Part shown: piece by piece, positions 42,277-50,357 of the stretch
Layout of the letters: each line of letters starts with the position of its first letter
Position numbering within the stretch: the first letter of the stretch is position 1
Source: Phycisphaerae bacterium
GTDB taxonomy: Bacteria > Planctomycetota > Phycisphaerae > SM23-33
Assembly: GCA_016782885.1 (NCBI GenBank)
Contig: JADHXQ010000021.1
Location: forward strand, 1 to 50,357
Length of the DNA: 50,357 nt
Direction of reading: 5' to 3'
Notes under the pieces: model-generated
Databases searched by the model: none
Seen by the model: the letters and a program-made list of their open reading frames with translations, nothing else
Told to the model about the DNA's origin: nothing
Made by a program: the position numbers and the translations under genes

Positions 42277-44697
42277 ATGAAGCAACATTCAGGTTCGCTG
42301 GTGATTCTTGCGCTATGTCTGGCGACGGGGTTTTCCCCAAGCACAAGCGCCGGCGAGGAGAAATCGTCCAGGCCCCTTTCCGAGAGGATCGGCGCCCTGG
42401 GTTTTGACGAGATTGTGTTCACTATCCGCCAGCCGGGACGGGACGGCCACTGGTACGCGAACTTCAGCCATCGCTGCGAAGACCCGAACCGAATACTCTA
42501 TGGCGACGGCGGGGGCATGTTTGCGCTGAACGTGAAGACCTCCAGGCTTCGCACGCTGCTGAACGATCCCAAAGGCGGCGTGCGCGATCCGCAGATGCAC
42601 TACGACGGCAAGAAGATCATCTTTTCGTATCGCAAAGGCGGCCAGCCCTACTACCATCTGCATGAGATCAATGTCGACGGTTCCGGGTTGAGAAAGCTGA
42701 CCGACGGCCCGTACGATGATTTCGAGCCGACTTACCTGCCCGACGGCGGGATCATATTCTGTTCGAGTCGCGTCAACTGCAATGTCCCGTGTTACTACAC
42801 GCGAGTGGCGGTCCTGTATCGCTGCGACGGCGACGGGAAAAACATGCGTCGTCTGTCTCCCAATGTCGAGCACGAAAACACTCCCTGGGTCCTGCCAGAC
42901 GGACGCATCCTGTACCAGAGGTGGGAGTACGTGGACCGCAGCCAGGTCCAGTACCACCACTTGTGGACGACCAATCCCGACGGGACCGGACAGACAGTCT
43001 ACTTTGGCAACATGCATGGAGGCGGAGCCTTCCTCGACGCAAAACCGATTCCCGGATCACCTAAAGTAGTGATGATCCACTCCCCCGGACACGGGCGGCG
43101 GGAACACGAAGGATATGTCGACGTGATCGACGCGCGAGACGGACCGGACCGCAAGAGCAATGTCCGCCGCATAACCTCCGGGGCGCAATGGCGAGACCCG
43201 TATCCGCTGAGCGAGAATAGTTTTCTCGTCGCCGGACCGGGTCATCACCTGATCAGCCTGCTCGGGTCCGATGGGAAAAGCACGCCCCTGCTCAAACTCA
43301 CGCCCAAACAGATCAAAGCCAACATGTGGGTCAACGAACCCCGCCCGATAAGAAAACGCACCAGGGAACGCTTGATCCCTTCGCGCGTCGATCTGACCAA
43401 GAGCACCGGAACGATCATTTTGCAGGATGTCTACGTCGGCAGGAATATGAAGGGCGTCAAGCGCGGCGATATCAAGACGCTGCTGGTGATGGAAGTCATG
43501 CACATGCCTGTCAAACCGAACAGGGACTGGCAGCAGATGGTCTCGTTCGATGGCGGGCGCGGCGGATCGTTCTCGCTGGAGCGGGTGATTGGAAGCGTTC
43601 CGATCGAGACCGACGGTTCGGCGCATTTCGAGGCTCCGGCTTTGCGCCCGATATTCTTCATAGCAATGGATGAAAACAACCTGTCGGTCAAGCGCATGCA
43701 GAGTTTCATGACCGTCCAACCGGGCGAATCGGTCAGTTGCATCGGATGCCACGAAGAGAGGGTCGGTACGCCTCCGGTCACGCGAAATCTGCTGGCCGCA
43801 AAACGCCCGCCAAGCACGATCGAGCCGATCAAAGGCATTCCCCACGTATTCGACTATCCGCGCGACATCCAGCCGATCCTGGACAAACATTGCGTTACAT
43901 GCCACGGATACGAGAAGACCAAACACGGAGGCCCCTACTCAGGAGGCATGCTGCTCAGCGGCGACCGGGGCGTATTCTACAACCAGAGTTACGCCGCACT
44001 TCGGGCCAGGAAACAGGTGGCTGACGGGTTCAACGGAAACGGCAACAGACCGCCACGTACAATAGGAACGTCGGCCAGTCCGTTGATGAAAAAACTCGAC
44101 GGCGAGCATCACAAGGTCAAACTCTCGGCGCATGAGAAGAACACTATCCGATACTGGATCGAATGCGCCGGGACATTCGCCGGAACTTACGCGGCGCTTG
44201 GCAAGGGGTATATATTCCCCAGGCGGGTCGTTGGCGAAGATGTGCGCAAGCGCCGGTGCGGATCGTGTCACAAGAGAGCGTTTCCCGATTCGAAGGACGA
44301 TCCCCGAACCCACTGGTTCTACAACCTCGATCACCCGTCAAAATCCGTGGTCCTGCTGGCTCCGCTGTCGAAGGCGGCCGGCGGATGGGATCTCTGCAGC
44401 AAGAAGAAGGACAAAGACGGAAAGATCGTCGCCAGCGGTCCGCCGATCTTCAAAAACGCCGGCGATGCGGATTACGCCAGGATTCTCGCGCAGGTCAAGA
44501 ATCTCCAAGCCCAATTGCAGAACAACAAGCGTTACGACATGCCCGGATTCGAGCCGCACCCGGCGTATATCAGGGAGATGAAGGCCTGGGGCATCCTTCC
44601 GCCGGCCTACAAATGGGGCGGGTACGACGATATGTTCAAGACCGACCAGGCGTACTGGAAATCGCTCCACTACAAACCCAAGCCTGCGAAAAAGTAG
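42277..44697 (+). CDS. HzsA-related three-heme c-type protein
   Basis: 806 residues from the ATG at 42277; a signal peptide leads to about residue 25. The first part is a PD40-type propeller (DPQMHYDGKKIIFSYRKGG, LTDGPYDDFEPTYLPDGGIIFCSS), then a middle domain resembling that of hydrazine synthase alpha, and a C-terminal domain. Three CXXCH heme-binding motifs lie at residues 488 (CIGCH), 539 (CVTCH) and 661 (CGSCH). Hydrazine synthase itself is restricted to anammox bacteria; relatives like this are found in other planctomycetes, with unproven electron-transfer or oxidative functions. It would be periplasmic. The start is supported by the shared promoter block 45 bp upstream. Confidence 0.8.
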   Translation: MKQHSGSLVILALCLATGFSPSTSAGEEKSSRPLSERIGALGFDEIVFTIRQPGRDGHWYANFSHRCEDPNRILYGDGGGMFALNVKTSRLRTLLNDPKGGVRDPQMHYDGKKIIFSYRKGGQPYYHLHEINVDGSGLRKLTDGPYDDFEPTYLPDGGIIFCSSRVNCNVPCYYTRVAVLYRCDGDGKNMRRLSPNVEHENTPWVLPDGRILYQRWEYVDRSQVQYHHLWTTNPDGTGQTVYFGNMHGGGAFLDAKPIPGSPKVVMIHSPGHGRREHEGYVDVIDARDGPDRKSNVRRITSGAQWRDPYPLSENSFLVAGPGHHLISLLGSDGKSTPLLKLTPKQIKANMWVNEPRPIRKRTRERLIPSRVDLTKSTGTIILQDVYVGRNMKGVKRGDIKTLLVMEVMHMPVKPNRDWQQMVSFDGGRGGSFSLERVIGSVPIETDGSAHFEAPALRPIFFIAMDENNLSVKRMQSFMTVQPGESVSCIGCHEERVGTPPVTRNLLAAKRPPSTIEPIKGIPHVFDYPRDIQPILDKHCVTCHGYEKTKHGGPYSGGMLLSGDRGVFYNQSYAALRARKQVADGFNGNGNRPPRTIGTSASPLMKKLDGEHHKVKLSAHEKNTIRYWIECAGTFAGTYAALGKGYIFPRRVVGEDVRKRRCGSCHKRAFPDSKDDPRTHWFYNLDHPSKSVVLLAPLSKAAGGWDLCSKKKDKDGKIVASGPPIFKNAGDADYARILAQVKNLQAQLQNNKRYDMPGFEPHPAYIREMKAWGILPPAYKWGGYDDMFKTDQAYWKSLHYKPKPAKK

Positions 44698-44730
44698 AAA
44701 ACGCCAAGCGAGGCTGGGGAGGGAAGGGGT

Positions 44731-44746
44731 TTGGAATCGGCTTGCC
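44731..44746. repeat. 16-bp direct repeat flanking the sortilin-like gene
   Basis: TTGGAATCGGCTTGCC is identical to 47624-47639 on the other side of the sortilin-like gene. Confidence 0.5.
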
Positions 44747-44821
44747 GTGGGTTTGTTTCGGCATACCGGTGCGCCGCTACGTTCTGGCATGGCGGTCGTG
44801 TCCTACAACCGTGTCGAACTC

Positions 44822-44876
44822 AACTGATGGGAGATTCGATTCCGCGTGTACGTAAATGAGGAGCCTGGGGGTGAGG
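44822..44876 (-). repeat. Partial copy of the dispersed element, downstream of the sortilin-like gene
   Basis: AACTGATGG, seven bases, then GATTCCGCG(T)GT matches 47112-47135, the edge of copy B. It lies directly behind the 3' end of the sortilin-like gene, so that gene is bracketed by pieces of the element in the same orientation. Confidence 0.55.
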
Positions 44877-44880
44877 GGGG

Positions 44881-47106
44881 TTAGCGTCGTTTCCCGACTT
44901 TAACCGCAGATTGGATCTTACTCACGTCGAGTACGAACATGCTGCGGCCGTGGGTGGCGATGACCAATTCATTCTCGCGCGGATGCACCGCCAGGTCAAA
45001 CACCGGGACAGGCGGGAGCTTCGTGCACAGCGATACCCAGGTCGCGCCGGTGTCGAGGGACACATAAACTCCAAGCTGCGTACCCACGTAGAGTACGTTG
45101 GCGTGGTGCGGATCCTCGGCGATTACGTAGACCGGTTCGGCCGGAAGATCGGCTGAGATCGAACGCCAGGTCTTACCGTAATCCTGCGAGCGATATACGT
45201 AGGCGCCGAAGTGGTCTCTGCGGGTGGCGTTCAGGGACGCGTATACGACCTTCTGGTCGTGTCGCGAGGCCGCAACGCGAGTGATTCCCATCCGGGGCAG
45301 ACCCCTCGACGCGTCAACCCAATTCTTACCGCCGTTTCTGGTCACGTGGATCCGCCCGTAGCCGCCGGCATAGAGAAGGCCCGGCGTCGATGGGGATTCC
45401 GAGAGACTCAATATGGATGATCTGTCCAGATCCGGGCTGATCGCAGTCCACGAGTCGCCGCGGTTTCCCGACTTGAGTACACGCTGGGCGGCGCAATAGA
45501 GCGTGCGGGGAGCGTGGTGCGAGATGATCAGGGGCGTATTCCAGGCAAATCGCAAAGGCGGCTTTCCACGCTCGGACCGCGGGCGGATCGACCTGTCGCC
45601 GTGGCCGGACAGCAGCGGTCCGTCCAGGCGCTTGCGGCGCATACCGCCCATCTGGTGTTCGAAGTAGACAATATTGGGATCGATCGGATCGGGAAGCGTG
45701 ACGAACCCGTCCCCGCCGCCCCACCGGTCCAGGAACACGTGTTTCCACGGATCGGGCGAGCGGCTGTCGACAGCGTAGGTGCTCGGCCCGTAGAGCGAAG
45801 CGTTGTCCTGCGTACCGCCCCAGATTCGATAGGGCTTGTGCATGTCCAGATGCACGGTGTAGAACTCGCCGATCGGCAGATTGTTGATGTGGAGCCAGGA
45901 CTTAGCCTTGTCGTCCGATACAAAGAGCCCGCCGTCTGTTCCGAGCAACACGCGTCCGGGGCTGGCCGGATCGAGAACGATCTCGTGCATGTCAAGGTGC
46001 AGCACCGTCGCCGCGTGCTTGTAAAGGCGGCGGATCTTCTCTTCAGCATGCTGGAACGTCGCCCCACCGTCGGACGAGACCAACAGTTGCATTCCGCAGA
46101 CGTAGATCCGCTTCGGGTCGTCAGGAGCGATGCGAATGTCGCAGAAGTCCCAGCCGATCCAGGTCGACAGGGGTCTCTTGTGCGTGCGGCGGAAGCTCTT
46201 GCCGCCGTCCTCGGATCGATAGACCTCCGCCCCGCCGGGTCGTCTGCCTCGAGCCAGGCGGCGGTTGACGACCAGAGCGTAGATAAGCCCCTTCTTGGCG
46301 TGTGAAAGATCGATGCCGACCCGACCGATTTCCCTGGCCGACGGCAGCCCCCCGGCCAGCCTCGTCCAGGTCTTACCGCCGTCGGTCGTCTTGTGAATAC
46401 CGCTCCCGGGCCCGTGACGACTCCACGCCCCGGCGTATAGGGTCGATCGGTCGTGCGGATCGATGACCAGGTCCACGATCCCCGTCGAATCGTTGACAAA
46501 CAGGACCCGCCGCCACGTCTTACCGCCGTCGGTCGTCTTGAAAACGCCGCGTTCGTTATTGCGCGAATGATGGTGCCCCATCACACCGGCGTAGACCGTG
46601 TCGGAATTCTTCGGATCCACGATTACCCGGGCGATGTGGTGCGAATCGTGGAGTCCCATGTTGCGCCACGTATCGCCGCCGTCGGTCGATTTGAATATCC
46701 CGGTCCCGGGGAACGACAGCCCCGGATGAGTTTCGCCTGTGCCCACCCATATCGTTTCGGGCTTTCCGGGATCTACGGCAACCGAACCGATCGAGGTGGT
46801 TGACTGGTCGTCAAAGATCGCCTTCCAGGTCCTGCCGGCGTCGGTTGTTTTGAAAACGCCTCCGGAGCCAACACCGAGGTAGATCGTCTTCAACTGCTTC
46901 GGCGGGAAGGCGATGGCCTCGATCCTTCCCCCCTGAAACTTGGGACCCGCCGCCCGCCACCTCAAGTCCCTGAAGGGCGATTCCCGGGCCATGCGTTCAT
47001 GCCGGGCCCACGATAGCCGCCGGGCTTTCGACGTCGTCGCCTCCTGGGCGAACAGGGAGCAGGAGCAGACCAACAGGAGCAAGGCGGCATGGATCAAATG
47101 ACTCAC
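44881..47106 (-). CDS. Secreted sortilin/VPS10- and BNR-repeat protein
   Basis: 741 residues from the GTG at 47106, which begins a good signal peptide (VSHLIHAALLLLVCSCSLFAQ); the frame stays open to 47223 through the repeat element. The mature protein is a large propeller with many BNR/VPS10 blades, e.g. GGVFKTTDAGRTWKAIF, GIFKSTDGGDTWRNMG, GVFKTTDGGKTWRRVLF, GIHKTTDGGKTWTRL, RSEDGGKSFRRT and RSQDYGKTWRSI. Such proteins are annotated as sortilin-like or glycosyl-hydrolase BNR proteins; they bind ligands rather than show a proven activity. No catalytic Asp box of sialidase type beyond the repeats is clear. It is bracketed by repeats. Confidence 0.87.
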   Translation of the reverse strand: MSHLIHAALLLLVCSCSLFAQEATTSKARRLSWARHERMARESPFRDLRWRAAGPKFQGGRIEAIAFPPKQLKTIYLGVGSGGVFKTTDAGRTWKAIFDDQSTTSIGSVAVDPGKPETIWVGTGETHPGLSFPGTGIFKSTDGGDTWRNMGLHDSHHIARVIVDPKNSDTVYAGVMGHHHSRNNERGVFKTTDGGKTWRRVLFVNDSTGIVDLVIDPHDRSTLYAGAWSRHGPGSGIHKTTDGGKTWTRLAGGLPSAREIGRVGIDLSHAKKGLIYALVVNRRLARGRRPGGAEVYRSEDGGKSFRRTHKRPLSTWIGWDFCDIRIAPDDPKRIYVCGMQLLVSSDGGATFQHAEEKIRRLYKHAATVLHLDMHEIVLDPASPGRVLLGTDGGLFVSDDKAKSWLHINNLPIGEFYTVHLDMHKPYRIWGGTQDNASLYGPSTYAVDSRSPDPWKHVFLDRWGGGDGFVTLPDPIDPNIVYFEHQMGGMRRKRLDGPLLSGHGDRSIRPRSERGKPPLRFAWNTPLIISHHAPRTLYCAAQRVLKSGNRGDSWTAISPDLDRSSILSLSESPSTPGLLYAGGYGRIHVTRNGGKNWVDASRGLPRMGITRVAASRHDQKVVYASLNATRRDHFGAYVYRSQDYGKTWRSISADLPAEPVYVIAEDPHHANVLYVGTQLGVYVSLDTGATWVSLCTKLPPVPVFDLAVHPRENELVIATHGRSMFVLDVSKIQSAVKVGKRR

Positions 47107-47125
47107 AGGTAAACTGATGGCAAGC

Positions 47126-47345
47126 CTGATTCCGCGCGTGTGCGCGCGGTTGGCCCGAGAGTGAGGGATTTGGATGGAACGTTCGACGCTAGCTTGACGC
47201 TCCGTATCAGCCCTGTGTGTCACTTGGCACCTCCGTTCACCACATTTCGCGTTCGTTGAGTCCCGGGGACCGTCCCCGGACCGACTGGAGGCAGTATGAT
47301 ATCCGATCCCGGCTAAGTCAAGGTCCGGATTCGACTATCCGACAG
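47126..47345 (-). repeat. Dispersed intergenic repeat, copy B
   Basis: A full-length copy of the element at 15582-15800, 20 bp upstream of the sortilin-like gene start. The order of conserved blocks is the same. Confidence 0.75.
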
Positions 47346-47404
47346 CGAACTCAATCACCCCAGAACAGTTCGGGCCACTGGCGAGCTTTCCGGCTGGCCT
47401 GCCG

Positions 47405-47570
47405 GCGCTCGCCTGGCGCTCCGCGTCAGCTCTGTCTATCACTTCGTGCATCCGTTCGGTCCGTTTCACGGGTTCGTTGAAGCGCAGAGACCGCCCCTGT
47501 GCCGGTTGGGGACAATATGACATTCGATCCCGGCTCAGTCAAGATCGAAATCCAGCCATGCAACGGCTAC
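47405..47570 (-). repeat. Dispersed intergenic repeat, copy C (truncated)
   Basis: Shares CTCCGCGTCAGCTCTGTC, CGTTTCACGGGTTCGTTGA, GGGACAATATGACATTCGATCCCGG-like and TCAGTCAAG with copies A and B but lacks their GATTCCGCG end. It is in tandem with copy B, 60 bp apart. Confidence 0.7.
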
Positions 47571-47623
47571 TTCAGGCGTCCCTGGGCAGTTGCCGCCATG
47601 GGCTCCGGTGGGGGCCGATGGGC

Positions 47624-47639
47624 TTGGAATCGGCTTGCC
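47624..47639. repeat. 16-bp direct repeat, second copy
   Basis: Identical to 44731-44746. Together with the element copies it marks the outer border of the bracketed sortilin-like gene. Confidence 0.5.
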
Positions 47640-47743
47640 TGATGTCATGAAACGGTGCGATATGTCACGATTTGCCAGCACGGGCGGATCCTCTATATCC
47701 AGAAGTATAATGTGGATAAGGATTTGGGTGTAATTCTCAGTAC

Positions 47744-47788
47744 TGTCTTCGGAACCGAGGCCTGCAGGTTCGAATCCTGTCGGGCGTG
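47744..47788 (+). tRNA. 3' half of a tRNA-Arg (anticodon TCG), no 5' half
   Basis: The anticodon loop CTTCGGA (anticodon TCG), the 3' strand ACCGA of the anticodon stem, the T arm GCAGG-TTCGAAT-CCTGT (47764-47780) and the acceptor 3' strand CGGGCGT plus a G are present in the right spacing. The 5' side is absent: no ACGCCCG/GCGCCCG acceptor or D arm lies upstream, and the bases before the loop (ACTGT) pair only partly. Such 3' halves are what tRNA-targeting integrases leave. CCA is not encoded. It is not a functional tRNA. Confidence 0.65.
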
Positions 47789-47822
47789 TTTGTAACGCGA
47801 GACGGGCCGGTTTAGACTTTGT

Positions 47823-48260
47823 CTAAAGAGCGTAAATCTCTTCGCCAAAGGTGTGAACCCAGTTTTGTTTTAAAACGTCGATGGCTTCGGGGCCTTTGTC
47901 CACACCCACAATAACTATGGGCTGACCGCTTTCCCCTCTACCGAGATATGGGTAAAGATAAAGCACATTGATTTCAGCCTCTTTCAAAGGCTTTAGCACA
48001 GCCTGAAGGGCTCCAGGGTGATCGGGGATTTCAACTGCAACCACATCTGTTTCCTTTACTGCATAACCCTTGCTTTGCAAGACCGTTATGGTTTTTTGTG
48101 GATCGTCGGGCACAAACCTCACAGTACTGATGTCTGATGTGTCAGCCACTGAGATGGCCCTGATATTTATTCCTTCAGTGCCCAAACAGTCACTCACAGC
48201 AAGAAACATTCCCGGCGCATTGTCCAGGCTGACAGAAATCTGTTTTACAAACATAGCCAT
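47823..48260 (-). CDS. Tandem ACT-domain amino acid-binding protein
   Basis: 145 residues from the ATG at 48260, which has GGAG six bases before it; frames from 48272 or 48254 are also possible. Two ACT domains are visible: VKQISVSLDNAPGMFLAVSDCLGTEGINIRAISVAD (first) and DVVAVEIPDHPGALQAVLKPLKEAEINVLYLYPYL (second). ACT domains bind amino acids and control enzymes of amino acid metabolism. Such genes occur beside KorABC-type 2-oxoacid oxidoreductases and phenylacetate-CoA-ligase-like genes in sulfate reducers and other anaerobes, so it may regulate 2-oxoacid flux. It is the last gene of the operon. Codon use is AT-richer than in the planctomycete part. Confidence 0.85.
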   Translation of the reverse strand: MAMFVKQISVSLDNAPGMFLAVSDCLGTEGINIRAISVADTSDISTVRFVPDDPQKTITVLQSKGYAVKETDVVAVEIPDHPGALQAVLKPLKEAEINVLYLYPYLGRGESGQPIVIVGVDKGPEAIDVLKQNWVHTFGEEIYAL

Positions 48261-48309
48261 AATTCGCTCCATCTCGCCCTATGCAGGGCCCCATAAATGA
48301 AAACCTGGG

Positions 48310-48840
48310 TTAAAATAACTCATGCCCGTTTGTCAGGGCCTTTGTATTTAATCCGATCAGCTTTGGCTTCTTTTTAAATGACTCCTGGAGCCCTTTAATA
48401 AGGGTGGGAAGGGAAACCACTTTACTCTTTTTGGTAAATGCCCCAAGCATAACCATGTTGGCACATTTTAGATTGCCCAGCTCTTCAGCCATCTCGTTTG
48501 CGGGCACTTCAACAATATCAATATCTTCTCTGGAAATATTGGCCTCCACCAGAGAAGAGTTGATAAAAAAGACGCCTCCTGATCTAACCTGATTCTGAAA
48601 TCTGACGAGAGAAGGCCAGTTCATCGCAACGAGAAACTCCGGTGAAGAGGCGACCGGAGATGCAATCTCTTCATCAGATATCGCCACGGTGCAATTAGCT
48701 GTTCCGCCCCTCATCTCGGCGCCGTAAGCGGGCAAATAGGTCACGCTCTTGTCCTCAAGCATCGCTGCCTGGGCCAAATTCAGGCCCATCGAGAGAACTC
48801 CCTGACCGCCGAATCCCGCAAAAATTGTTTTAGTTACCAT
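48310..48840 (-). CDS. korC: 2-oxoacid:ferredoxin oxidoreductase, gamma subunit
   Basis: 176 residues. The start MVTKTIFAGFGGQGVLSMGLNLAQAAMLE is the FGGQG motif of the pyruvate/2-oxoglutarate ferredoxin oxidoreductase gamma domain, followed by YLPAYGAEMRGGTANCTVAISDEEI and FLVAMNWPSLVRF. The complex decarboxylates a 2-oxoacid (2-oxoglutarate or a branched-chain oxoacid) to the acyl-CoA while reducing ferredoxin. The gamma domain contributes to subunit contacts and CoA handling. The gene starts two bases after the korB stop codon, typical for this operon. No Fe-S cluster ligands are expected here. Confidence 0.93.
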   Translation of the reverse strand: MVTKTIFAGFGGQGVLSMGLNLAQAAMLEDKSVTYLPAYGAEMRGGTANCTVAISDEEIASPVASSPEFLVAMNWPSLVRFQNQVRSGGVFFINSSLVEANISREDIDIVEVPANEMAEELGNLKCANMVMLGAFTKKSKVVSLPTLIKGLQESFKKKPKLIGLNTKALTNGHELF

Positions 48841-48842
48841 AC

Positions 48843-49586
48843 TTAAAGCCCGGTTGTGTCTTTTATTACTCCCAAAGGAAACTCTTTAACCATGACTTCG
48901 TCAACCCATTTCCAGGAATCAAGCACACCCATTTTCCAATTGGTGGGGCAGGGAGAAAGAATCTCCACCAGAGAATAACCAAGGTTGTCAATTTGAACCT
49001 GAAAAGCTTTCCGAATCGCTTTTTTAGTTTTTCTAATGCCTGCCGGGGAGGTAACGGCGGTGCGTTCAATATATACCGCGCCCTTAATAAGGGCCAGCAT
49101 TTCACTTATTTTAATGGGGGCTCCCTCTATTTCTTCATCTCTTCCAAAAGGGCTGGTGGTGGTCTTCATATTCAACAGCGTGGTGGGCGCCATCTGCCCG
49201 CCGGTCATTCCATAAACCGCATTGTTGATGAAGATCCCGGTGATCTTTTCTCCCCTGTTTGCAGCATGTATTGTTTCAGCAGTACCGATGGCCGCAAGGT
49301 CTCCGTCGCCTTGATATGTGAATACCAGCACATCCGGGTTGGCCCGTTTGATGCCTGTAGCCACAGCAGCTCCCCTGCCATGGGCGGATTCAAGCATGTC
49401 CACATCTATGTAATTGTATGTGAAAACCGAACATCCCGGCGGAGGAATACCTATGATGTTATCCTGAATATCCATCTCTTCAACCAACTCGGCTATAAGC
49501 CTGTGGACTATCGAGTGGCCGCATCCGGGACAGTAATGAAATACCGCCTTTTTCAGTGCTCTTGGCCTGGCGTATACTTTTTGCAT
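48843..49586 (-). CDS. korB: 2-oxoacid:ferredoxin oxidoreductase, beta subunit
   Basis: 247 residues. The N-terminal HYCPGCGHSIVHRLI has the Cys-x2-Cys that in this family helps bind a 4Fe-4S cluster. The TPP-binding stretch is GDGDLAAIGTAETIHAANRGEKITGIFINNAVYGMTGGQMAPTT, where the GDG and following Asn bind the Mg-diphosphate. It carries the thiamine site of the complex with the alpha subunit. The ATG follows the korA stop by four bases. Substrate could be 2-oxoglutarate or a 2-oxoisovalerate-type acid; the sequence alone does not decide. Confidence 0.93.
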   Translation of the reverse strand: MQKVYARPRALKKAVFHYCPGCGHSIVHRLIAELVEEMDIQDNIIGIPPPGCSVFTYNYIDVDMLESAHGRGAAVATGIKRANPDVLVFTYQGDGDLAAIGTAETIHAANRGEKITGIFINNAVYGMTGGQMAPTTLLNMKTTTSPFGRDEEIEGAPIKISEMLALIKGAVYIERTAVTSPAGIRKTKKAIRKAFQVQIDNLGYSLVEILSPCPTNWKMGVLDSWKWVDEVMVKEFPLGVIKDTTGL

Positions 49587-49590
49587 TTGG

Positions 49591-50357
49591 CTATTTTAGA
49601 CCCTTCTGAAGATAATTGCGTGAGATTACACGGGCGAACTCGCTGGGGGTTGGAATAACGCCCCCGGGTCTTCCGTAGAATGCTACATCTGCGCCGCCTT
49701 CAACAGCCAATTGCACATCCTCCAGCATCTGGCCCATGTTCATTTCAAAAACAAGAAAGTCTTTTGTTTTCTTAGCTGCCTGTTTAATTATCTCACCGGG
49801 AAAAGGCCACAGGGATATCGGCCTGATCATTCCAACCTTCAGACCGTTTGCTCGCACGGATTTTACAGCGCCTTTGGCGATTCTTGCTGCTATTCCAAAA
49901 GCAACAACTGTCATTTTTGCATCTTCGGTCATGAAGGTCTCAAAAGTAATTTCCTTGCTCTTAATCAGTTGATATCTTCTGAACAAACTCCAGTTGATCT
50001 CTTCCAGCTCAGCGGGATTTGAAGTAAAGGTCTTTATGATTTTACTGGAACGGCCCTTTGCGCCTCTTAATGCGTCGCTTCTAACCGGAGGCGTTACAGG
50101 GGCTTCATGCTTAAACTCGACAGGTTCCATCATCTGCCCAAGCATTCCGTCTCCAAGGATCATCACGGGGACTCTATACTTATCGCTGAGATCGAAAGCC
50201 CGGTGTGTAAGGTCCGCCAACTCCTGCACCGACGCCGGGGCAAGAACTATGGTCCTGTAATCTCCATGACCTCCGCCGCGTGTGGCCTGGAAGTAGTCTG
50301 ACTGGGCGGCAATTATGCTTCCCAGGCCGGGTCCGCCCCTTGACATATTGACAATAA
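49591..50357 (-). CDS. korA: 2-oxoacid:ferredoxin oxidoreductase, alpha subunit (partial)
   Basis: The C-terminal ~255 residues of the gene; the frame stays open to the window end. It begins in IVNMSRGGPGLGSIIAAQSDYFQATRGGGHGD, the conserved RGGP strand of KorA/VorB, and ends with QMLEDVQLAVEG and RPGGVIPTP. The N-terminal TPP-pyrimidine-binding part lies outside. Together with korB and korC it makes the heterotrimeric (or tetrameric with a ferredoxin subunit) enzyme. By eye GC is in the 40s, and AT-rich codons are common, unlike most of the window. Confidence 0.92.
   Translation of the reverse strand, partial: IVNMSRGGPGLGSIIAAQSDYFQATRGGGHGDYRTIVLAPASVQELADLTHRAFDLSDKYRVPVMILGDGMLGQMMEPVEFKHEAPVTPPVRSDALRGAKGRSSKIIKTFTSNPAELEEINWSLFRRYQLIKSKEITFETFMTEDAKMTVVAFGIAARIAKGAVKSVRANGLKVGMIRPISLWPFPGEIIKQAAKKTKDFLVFEMNMGQMLEDVQLAVEGGADVAFYGRPGGVIPTPSEFARVISRNYLQKGLK

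Overview
The window looks like one genomic stretch of a Planctomycetota bacterium, most likely class Phycisphaerae. The pointers are a PEP-CTERM protein and a PEP-CTERM remnant, Tat-signal Gfo/Idh oxidoreductase and TIM-barrel-like proteins, secreted PQQ-propeller, HEAT and sortilin-type proteins, GH127 arabinofuranosidases, a sialate O-acetylesterase, an HzsA-related three-heme protein and an ECF sigma/FecR pair. By eye the DNA is about 60% GC, except for the LRR gene (about 50%) and the last 2.5 kb (mid-to-high 40s). That last part carries a 2-oxoacid:ferredoxin oxidoreductase operon of a kind common in Desulfobacterota. It begins beside the 3' half of a tRNA-Arg, so it is either a transferred segment or a chimeric assembly join.

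Layout. 1-2 kb: end of a glycosyltransferase, a GH100-like glycosidase and a truncated GH130 remnant. 2-4.9 kb: a sigma-54 activator divergent from a sigma-70-family factor, sharing a control region with a candidate -24/-12 promoter and palindromic operators. 5.1-7.4 kb: a large leucine-rich-repeat lipoprotein gene ending directly in an integron attC-like site. 7.9-13.7 kb: a GIY-YIG protein, tRNA-Ala(GGC), ispE, two small proteins, and the tightly packed housekeeping operon purA-uppS-cdsA. 14-24.9 kb: mostly exported proteins (HEAT, Gfo/Idh/MocA, C69 peptidase, PQQ propeller, SUMF1-domain lipoprotein, TPR lipoprotein, PEP-CTERM propeller). 25-29.4 kb: a PepSY-like protein with a poly-Asp tail, a TM1266-like small protein, a zinc-ribbon/PAS-like protein, an ACT-malic enzyme, an RpiB-family isomerase with a Tat leader, and a HIRAN-domain protein. 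29.5-47.1 kb: a sugar-related region with a small membrane protein plus SSS symporter, a Tat TIM-barrel-like protein, a sialate O-acetylesterase, two GH127 enzymes flanking an ECF sigma-FecR-polyampholyte operon, an HzsA-related cytochrome and a sortilin-like protein bracketed by repeats. 47.8-50.36 kb: ACT-domain protein, korC, korB and partial korA, all on the minus strand.

How the parts fit. purA-uppS-cdsA with ispE and tRNA-Ala is core metabolism (AMP, isoprenoid lipid carrier, phospholipid precursors). The GH127/SASA/SSS/RpiB genes suggest removal of acetyl groups from, hydrolysis of and uptake of arabinose-containing glycans. Several non-coding repeat families lie in the gaps: a roughly 220-bp element upstream of two secreted-protein genes, a 44-bp promoter block shared by two other genes at identical distance from the start codon, hairpin repeats, and inverted 7-mer arrays. 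All identities and GC values are read by eye; no database search was run.
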